Source of the DNA: an uncultured Lachnospiraceae bacterium
GTDB taxonomy: Bacteria; Bacillota; Clostridia; Lachnospirales; Lachnospiraceae
DNA length: 28,422 nucleotides
Reading direction: 5' to 3'
Assembly (NCBI GenBank): GCA_910585205.1
Contig: CAJUCC010000041.1
Coordinates: forward strand, 1 to 28,422
Positions 23,176 to 28,422 of this stretch are shown one piece after another. Position 1 is the stretch's first letter, and the number at the start of each line of letters is the position of its first letter. Position numbers and translations under genes: made by a program. Under the pieces are notes generated by a model that had not been told where the DNA came from, did no database searches, and saw only the letters and a program-made list of their open reading frames with translations.

Positions 23176-25821
23176 ATGGCAGAATTAACGCCAATGATGC
23201 AACAATACATAGAGACAAAGAAGCAGTATCAGGATTGTATTTTATTTTATCGTCTCGGTGATTTTTATGAAATGTTTTATGAGGATGCACTGACGGCCTC
23301 GAAGGCGCTGGAAATCACGCTGACAGGAAAAAGCTGCGGACAGGAAGAAAAAGCGCCCATGTGCGGCGTTCCCTATCACGCGGTGGAAGGGTATCTGAAT
23401 AAACTCGTTTCCATGGGATACAAGGTGGCGATCTGCGAACAGGTGGAAGATCCGAAGCAGACGCGGGGCATTATCCGCCGGGAAGTGGTGCGCATCGTCA
23501 CACCGGGCACGAATCTGAATATCCAGGCGCTGGAAGACGGCAAAAATAACTATCTGATGAGCATTGTCTGGTTTTCCGGAAAGATCGGCGTCTCGGTGGC
23601 CGACGTCACGACCGGTGACTATTTTCTGACAGAGATTGAAGACAGCAAAAAGCTGGTGGATGAGATCAATAAATTTATGCCCTCGGAGATTATCTGTAAC
23701 AATGCGTTTCTCGTCAGCGGTGTCGATACGGACGATCTGAAAAACCGGCTCGGCATTACGATCTATGCGCTGGATGCGGTTTATTTTGACGAAATCAACT
23801 GCCGGAAATGCCTGCAGAAGCATTTCCGGGTCAATGCCCTCAGCGGACTGGGGCTGGAAGACTTTCCGAACGGCATCATTGCCGCCGGAAGCCTGCTTCA
23901 ATATTTATATGAAAATCAGAAAACCTCACTGGAACATTTCACGCATCTGTACCCGTATCTGATCAGCAAATATATGCTGCTCGACAGTTCCACGAGAAGA
24001 AATCTGGAACTGGTGGAAACGCTGCGGGAAAAGCAGAAAAAAGGCTCTCTTTTATGGGTGCTGGATAAGACAAAAACGGCCATGGGCGCCAGAATGCTGC
24101 GGACGTTTCTGGAGCAGCCGCTGATCGACAGAGAAAGCATCGAAAAGCGTCTGGATGCCGTGGAGGCGCTCTGCCGCAACGCACTGCTGCGGGATGAGAT
24201 ACGGGAATATCTGCATCCTGTTTATGATCTGGAACGGCTGCTCGGCAAGGTAAGCTACCGCACCGCCAATCCCCGGGACTTTCTGGCGCTGCAGAGTTCC
24301 CTGGCCATGCTGCCCCATATCCGCACGGTATTGCAGGAGCTGGATACGTGCGCGCTGCGTGAGATTATGGAGCAGATCGATAATCTGCAGGACATTGGGT
24401 CGCTGATCGCCAGCGCCATTGTGGAGGAGCCGCCGCTTTCCATCCGGGAGGGCGGTATTATTAAGGAGGGCTTTGACGCGGATATTGATAATCTGCGCCA
24501 TGCCAAGACAGAGGGAAAGACATGGCTCGCGCAGTTGGAGGAGGAAGACCGCGCCCGGACGGGCATTAAAAATCTCCGCATCAAATATAATAAAATCTTC
24601 GGTTACTATTTTGAAGTGACCAATTCCTACCGCAATCTTGTGCCGGACGATTACACGAGAAAGCAGACGCTTGCCAATGCGGAACGCTATACGACGCCGC
24701 GGCTGAAAGAACTGGAAGATATGATTCTGAATGCGGAAGATAAACTGTGTACGCTGGAATATGACGCCTTCTGCCGCATCCGGGAGACGATCGCGGGAGA
24801 GATCGAGCGCATTCAGCGGACAGCCAAGGCGATTGCCGGACTGGACGTATATGCCTCCCTTGCCCTGACGGCGGAGCGCAGCCATTACGTCCGCCCGGCG
24901 CTGAATGACAAGGGTGTGATCGACATCCGCGACGGACGCCATCCCGTGGTGGAGCAGACGATCCAGAATGATATGTTTATCGCCAATGATACGTATCTGG
25001 ACAATAAACGCCGCTGCATTTCCGTTATCACCGGGCCGAACATGGCGGGAAAGTCCACCTATATGCGGCAGACTGCCCTGATCGTGCTGATGGCGCAGAT
25101 CGGCTCTTTTGTTCCGGCGAAACGGGCGGACATCGGTGTTGTGGACCGAATCTTTACAAGAGTCGGCGCGTCCGACGATCTGGCCAGCGGTCAGAGCACC
25201 TTTATGGTGGAAATGAACGAAGTGGCCAATATATTGCGCAATGCGACCAAAAACAGCCTGTTGATTCTGGACGAAATCGGCAGAGGCACTTCCACGTTTG
25301 ACGGTCTGTCGATTGCCTGGGCGGTTATCGAGCATATCAGCAATAAAAAGCTGCTCGGAGCCAAAACGCTGTTTGCAACCCATTACCATGAGCTTACGGA
25401 ACTGGAAGGCAAGATGGACAATGTCAACAATTACTGCATTGCCGTCAAGGAAAAAGGGGATGATATTGTATTCCTGCGCAAGATAATAAAGGGCGGCGCG
25501 GATAAAAGCTATGGGATACAGGTGGCCAGACTGGCCGGTGTCCCCGATATTATCATTGACAGAGCCAGAGAAATCGTGGAACAGCTCAGTGACAATGATA
25601 TTACGGAAAAAATGCAGAAGATTGCCGTCCATGTGCCGGGAGAGAAGAAAAAAACGCCCCGGTATGACGAGGTGGATCTGACGCAGATGTCACTTTTGGA
25701 TACCGTGACGGACGAGGACGTGTTAAACGAATTACAGGAAATCGACATCAGCAATCTGACGCCGCTGGATGCACTGAATACGCTTTACCGGCTGCAGAAC
25801 AAGCTGAAAAACAGATGGTAA
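23176..25821 (+). CDS. mutS: DNA mismatch repair protein MutS
   Basis: MutS recognises base mismatches and small loops in DNA, and recruits MutL. The 881-residue length is typical. The mismatch-reading Phe-x-Glu is Phe30-Tyr-Glu32 in GDFYEMF. The core and lever domains occupy about 260-570. The ATPase has Walker A GPNMAGKST at 620-628 and Walker B LLILDEIGRGTST with Asp699-Glu700. FATHYHELTEL follows, then a helix-turn-helix dimer region (KSYGIQVARLAGVP) near 775. The C-terminal DVLNELQEIDISNLTPLDALNTLYRLQ is the usual MutS end segment. The start has CAGGAGAT 8-10 bases ahead. The gene is 18 bases after miaB and 13 bases before mutL, a conserved operon order. No frameshift or missing residue was seen. 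Confidence 0.98.
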   Translation: MAELTPMMQQYIETKKQYQDCILFYRLGDFYEMFYEDALTASKALEITLTGKSCGQEEKAPMCGVPYHAVEGYLNKLVSMGYKVAICEQVEDPKQTRGIIRREVVRIVTPGTNLNIQALEDGKNNYLMSIVWFSGKIGVSVADVTTGDYFLTEIEDSKKLVDEINKFMPSEIICNNAFLVSGVDTDDLKNRLGITIYALDAVYFDEINCRKCLQKHFRVNALSGLGLEDFPNGIIAAGSLLQYLYENQKTSLEHFTHLYPYLISKYMLLDSSTRRNLELVETLREKQKKGSLLWVLDKTKTAMGARMLRTFLEQPLIDRESIEKRLDAVEALCRNALLRDEIREYLHPVYDLERLLGKVSYRTANPRDFLALQSSLAMLPHIRTVLQELDTCALREIMEQIDNLQDIGSLIASAIVEEPPLSIREGGIIKEGFDADIDNLRHAKTEGKTWLAQLEEEDRARTGIKNLRIKYNKIFGYYFEVTNSYRNLVPDDYTRKQTLANAERYTTPRLKELEDMILNAEDKLCTLEYDAFCRIRETIAGEIERIQRTAKAIAGLDVYASLALTAERSHYVRPALNDKGVIDIRDGRHPVVEQTIQNDMFIANDTYLDNKRRCISVITGPNMAGKSTYMRQTALIVLMAQIGSFVPAKRADIGVVDRIFTRVGASDDLASGQSTFMVEMNEVANILRNATKNSLLILDEIGRGTSTFDGLSIAWAVIEHISNKKLLGAKTLFATHYHELTELEGKMDNVNNYCIAVKEKGDDIVFLRKIIKGGADKSYGIQVARLAGVPDIIIDRAREIVEQLSDNDITEKMQKIAVHVPGEKKKTPRYDEVDLTQMSLLDTVTDEDVLNELQEIDISNLTPLDALNTLYRLQNKLKNRW

Positions 25822-25834
25822 AGGGAGAACGGAG

Positions 25835-27787
25835 ATGGAAATTCGGGTTCTGGATGAGCATACAATCGATCAGATTGCAGCGGGCGAGGTTGTGGACAGG
25901 CCGGCCAGTGTCGTAAAGGAACTGGTGGAAAACGCTGTCGATGCCGGTGCGGACGCGGTGACAGTGGAGATTAAGGAAGGCGGCATTTCTCTGATCCGCA
26001 TTACCGATAACGGGGCGGGGATTGCGAAAGAACAGGTGGCAACGGCGTTCCTGCGCCATGCCACGAGCAAAATACACGCGGCGGCGGATCTGCAGCGGCT
26101 GTCCTCGCTCGGATTCCGCGGTGAAGCGCTGTCCAGCATCTGTGCCGTCTCTCAGATGGAAATGATTACCAAAGTGCCGGGCGATCTGACGGGACTGCGC
26201 TATGTGATCGAAAGCGGCGCGGAAAAGGAAGCGGAGGAGGTCGGAGCGCCGGACGGAACGACGATACTTGTGCGGAATCTCTTTTATAATGTACCCGCCC
26301 GCAGGAAATTTCTCAAAACGGCGCAGACCGAGGCCGGCTATATTACCGATGCCATGGAACATCTGTCCCTTTCGCATCCCGGTATTTCCTTCAAATATGT
26401 GGTAAACGGCCAGGTAAAATTTCATACGTCCGGCAACGGCGATCTGAAAGAAGTTATCTATCGGATTTACGGCCGGGAAATTGCGGGAGAACTCGTCCCC
26501 CTGCAGTGGGAGGACGGCGGTAAAATACTGTCCGGTTTTATCGGTACACCCGCGATCGGACGCGCCAACCGGAACTTTGAAACCTGCTTTGTCAACGGCC
26601 GTTTTATCAAAAGTCCGCTTATGTCCAAAGCCGCGGAAGAGGCATACAAACCGTATCTGATGCAGCATAAATTTCCGTTTTTTGTTCTGCACTTTTATCT
26701 GGAGCCTGCGCTTTTGGATGTCAATGTCCACCCGTCCAAGATGGAAGTCCGTTTCCATGCGGAAAAGGAAATCGCGGATTTTATTTTTACCGCAGTCAGA
26801 AAAACGTTATCGGAACGGGAAATGCTCAGGCAGATCACATTTGCGGATGAAAACGAAAAACCGGAGCCGAAAGCAAAGACTGCTGTGCATGTGCCGGAGC
26901 CGTTTGAAAAAAGGGCGAGAGAGCAGTGCGGCGCCGTGCAGCCGAAAGCGACGCCCGAACCCCGGGAAACAGACGATAACAAGTCGGAGGCGCTCTGGCA
27001 GATCGACTATGACAAGCCGGAACCGGAGACGGTGGCGGTGGCGGAAGAACCGGTTTATCCGCATCTGTACGGAGAACAGATACCTGTTTCCGAACGGCGC
27101 GAAGCCGAAAAACTCCAGAACAATATTATCAAAAAGGATGCGCATATTCTTGTGGAGCGCCCGGTGCAGATGAATCTCTTCGAAGAAAAGCTGATTGCCC
27201 GTGAACTGCAGGACGAGTACCGGATTATCGGTCAGATTTTCGACACGTACTGGGTCGTGGCAGTTCAGGATAAGGTTCTGTTTATCGATCAGCACGCGGC
27301 GCATGAAAAGGTAAAATATGAGCGGCTTTGCAGACAAATACGCGATCGGAAAATGTTGACCCAGCAGGTCAATCCACCTGCCATCCTTACGCTGAGCGGC
27401 AAAGAAGAGGCGGCATATCAGGAATACCGGCAGTATTTCCGGAATATGGGTTTTGAGATTGAGCCCTTTGGCGGTAACGAATATGCCGTGCGGGGCGTAC
27501 CGTCGGAACTGTTCGGCCATCCGGCCTCAGAACTGCTTATGGAGATACTGGATGAATTGACCGGGGGAGTACTGAAAGGAGAAGCCGATATTATTGCGGA
27601 AAAGCTGGCCTCCATGTCCTGTAAGGCGGCCGTAAAGGGCAACCACGCCATGAGCCGGGAGGAAGCGCAGGCATTGATCGACGAACTGCTGACCCTGGAA
27701 AATCCGTATCACTGTCCGCACGGAAGGCCGACGGTTATTGTGATGAGCAGACGCGAACTGGAGAAACGGTTCGGCAGAATTGTCTGA
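25835..27787 (+). CDS. mutL: DNA mismatch repair protein MutL (endonuclease type)
   Basis: MutL couples MutS recognition to strand nicking. The GHKL ATPase motifs are ELVENAVDAGA (about 30-40), DNGAGI and GFRGEALSSI (about 92-101). The linker (about 335-455) is charged and variable. The C-terminal domain has DQHAAHEKVKYERL starting at Asp485, the metal-binding endonuclease motif, followed by the zinc-site elements SCKAAVKG and CPHGRPTVIVMSRRELEKRFGR at the end. It should therefore nick DNA itself, as in Bacillus and unlike the E. coli enzyme. The length of 650 residues is normal. AAGGGAG is 7 bases ahead of the ATG. miaA, which often follows mutL in Clostridia, is not present in the 635 bases to the window end. 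Confidence 0.98.
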   Translation: MEIRVLDEHTIDQIAAGEVVDRPASVVKELVENAVDAGADAVTVEIKEGGISLIRITDNGAGIAKEQVATAFLRHATSKIHAAADLQRLSSLGFRGEALSSICAVSQMEMITKVPGDLTGLRYVIESGAEKEAEEVGAPDGTTILVRNLFYNVPARRKFLKTAQTEAGYITDAMEHLSLSHPGISFKYVVNGQVKFHTSGNGDLKEVIYRIYGREIAGELVPLQWEDGGKILSGFIGTPAIGRANRNFETCFVNGRFIKSPLMSKAAEEAYKPYLMQHKFPFFVLHFYLEPALLDVNVHPSKMEVRFHAEKEIADFIFTAVRKTLSEREMLRQITFADENEKPEPKAKTAVHVPEPFEKRAREQCGAVQPKATPEPRETDDNKSEALWQIDYDKPEPETVAVAEEPVYPHLYGEQIPVSERREAEKLQNNIIKKDAHILVERPVQMNLFEEKLIARELQDEYRIIGQIFDTYWVVAVQDKVLFIDQHAAHEKVKYERLCRQIRDRKMLTQQVNPPAILTLSGKEEAAYQEYRQYFRNMGFEIEPFGGNEYAVRGVPSELFGHPASELLMEILDELTGGVLKGEADIIAEKLASMSCKAAVKGNHAMSREEAQALIDELLTLENPYHCPHGRPTVIVMSRRELEKRFGRIV

Positions 27788-27855
27788 GATTTCCGGGTCA
27801 GGAGACAGGTTGGGAGAGCGCAGCAGGCGTATATCATTTTTTGCGCCGGAACTAC

Positions 27856-28006
27856 GGATATAAGAATTTCTAAATGTTCCGCTGCCGGTTTATGACACGT
27901 ATGCAACCGGCCTCTATGCGCCATCCGGGCGCACGTCGGCCTTTTCCGGACATCCATACCCGAAAATTGCAGGTATCTGACGGAACATTAAGAAATGCTA
28001 ATATCC
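27856..28006. repeat. 151-bp structured intergenic element with 26-bp imperfect terminal inverted repeats
   Basis: The left arm (27856-27881, starting GGATAT and ending GTTCCG) and the reverse complement of the right arm (27981-28006) agree at 23 of 26 positions. Between them lies a GC-richer core with its own hairpins: GCCGGTT/AACCGGC (27884-27911) and TGCGCC/GGCGCA (27917-27933), then a bulged GTCGG/CCGGAC (27935-27951). No target-site duplication is obvious. It could be a MITE-like repeat or a structured RNA. It occupies most of the 343-bp gap between mutL and the next gene; the rest of the gap shows no gene or clear terminator. Confidence 0.6.
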
Positions 28007-28130
28007 TTCGTAAGGTGCAAAAATGTTATATGCCTGCCGCGCTTCGCAAGCCCTGTTCGGCCTGCCTGTGAAAATAGAAGGCAACCAAAAGAAATTATAT
28101 GCGGCGGAGTTTTCTGACAAAGGAGAAAAT

Positions 28131-28422
28131 ATGGATAAATATGAAATATTAATTAATATAGTAGATCAGTTGATGTGTGAAGCCCCTTCCGGTTATAAAA
28201 GATATTATCCGGATCCCAGTAATATTGAAAAAGTAGATCAGGCAAGAGCACGGGCTTTTATCCATTTGTTTTTAAAGGTTAAGTATGGCATAAATGATTT
28301 TTTAGAAAGAGAAGAGTATATTACGGATGAAGTAAATGATGGCGGAATTGATGCTTATTATATAGATAAAGACAGCAAAACCATTTTATTCATACAATCG
28401 AAATATAGAAGAAATAAGAAAA
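28131..28422 (+). CDS. AIPR-like abortive infection protein, N-terminal nuclease domain (partial)
   Basis: An open frame runs off the right edge after 97 codons. ARAFIHLFLKVKYGI (residues 40-54), then EREEYITDEVNDGGIDAYYID (59-79) and ILFIQSKYR (85-93), resemble the start of AIPR-family proteins (abortive infection phage resistance). The Asp74 of GGIDAYYID and the Gln89-Ser-Lys91 of IQSKYR fit a PD-(D/E)xK nuclease site of the Mrr type, where Gln can replace Glu. The ATG at 28131 has AAAGGAG (28119-28125) 5 bases ahead; an in-frame ATG at 28023 has no such site. By hand count G+C is 87 of 292 bases (about 30%), far below mutL, which suggests transfer. Most of the gene lies outside the window, so the assignment rests on motifs only. 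Confidence 0.72.
   Translation, partial: MDKYEILINIVDQLMCEAPSGYKRYYPDPSNIEKVDQARARAFIHLFLKVKYGINDFLEREEYITDEVNDGGIDAYYIDKDSKTILFIQSKYRRNKK

Noticed and set aside
24052..25632. A 526-codon open frame on the - strand inside mutS
   Set aside because: It is the mirror frame of a complete mutS and has no recognisable motif.
27874..28071. A 65-codon + strand frame in the gap after mutL
   Set aside because: It lies across the inverted-repeat element, has no ribosome site, and its residues look random (Arg/Pro/Cys-rich).
28023..28130. In-frame N-terminal extension of the AIPR-like gene from ATG 28023
   Set aside because: No Shine-Dalgarno sequence precedes it, its composition is unlike the downstream frame, and ATG 28131 has AAAGGAG.

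Overview
The window looks like a chromosome segment of a spore-forming Clostridia, most likely Lachnospiraceae. The reasons are a moderately GC-rich sequence (about half G+C in the core genes), strong AGGAGG ribosome sites, sporulation genes (yqfC, yqfD, a SpoVB-type flippase and a BofC-like protein), and the order miaB-mutS-mutL. Every convincing gene is on the + strand. I saw no rRNA, tRNA, CRISPR array, riboswitch or insertion sequence, and no strong intrinsic terminator.

Layout. Positions 1-3535: the tail of an unidentified gene, then three tandem paralogs (375, 380 and 383 aa) of a Cys-rich, TPR-like family of unknown function. Positions 3569-7985: an iron-type alcohol dehydrogenase with its own promoter, a 181-aa protein I cannot identify, a secreted VanW-family protein and pyrimidine-nucleoside phosphorylase. 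Positions 7989-12052: yqfC-yqfD-phoH, then a reading frame that joins a polytopic membrane domain to the rRNA-maturation endonuclease YbeY. Positions 12082-17465: a MOP-superfamily flippase, a BofC-like membrane protein behind a sigma-G-like promoter, and two unrelated flavoproteins whose genes overlap. Positions 17458-20260: proB, a 5-formyltetrahydrofolate cyclo-ligase and proA, which form the proline pathway around a folate enzyme. Positions 20353-21552: a dicarboxylate/amino-acid symporter with altered binding residues. Positions 21646-27787: miaB-mutS-mutL, for tRNA modification and mismatch repair.

After mutL the character changes. A 343-bp gap holds a structured element with 26-bp imperfect terminal inverted repeats. 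It is followed by the start of an AT-rich gene (about 30% G+C by hand count) whose 97 visible residues look like the N-terminal nuclease domain of an AIPR-type (abortive infection phage resistance) protein. The right edge is therefore probably the start of an acquired defence locus, sitting where miaA often follows mutL.

The observations most worth checking are the AIPR-like gene and its flanking element, the membrane-YbeY fusion with a preserved internal start, a hairpin-rich insertion inside a flavoprotein gene, and the tandem Cys-rich paralogs. Family assignments come from motif recognition by eye; no database search was run.
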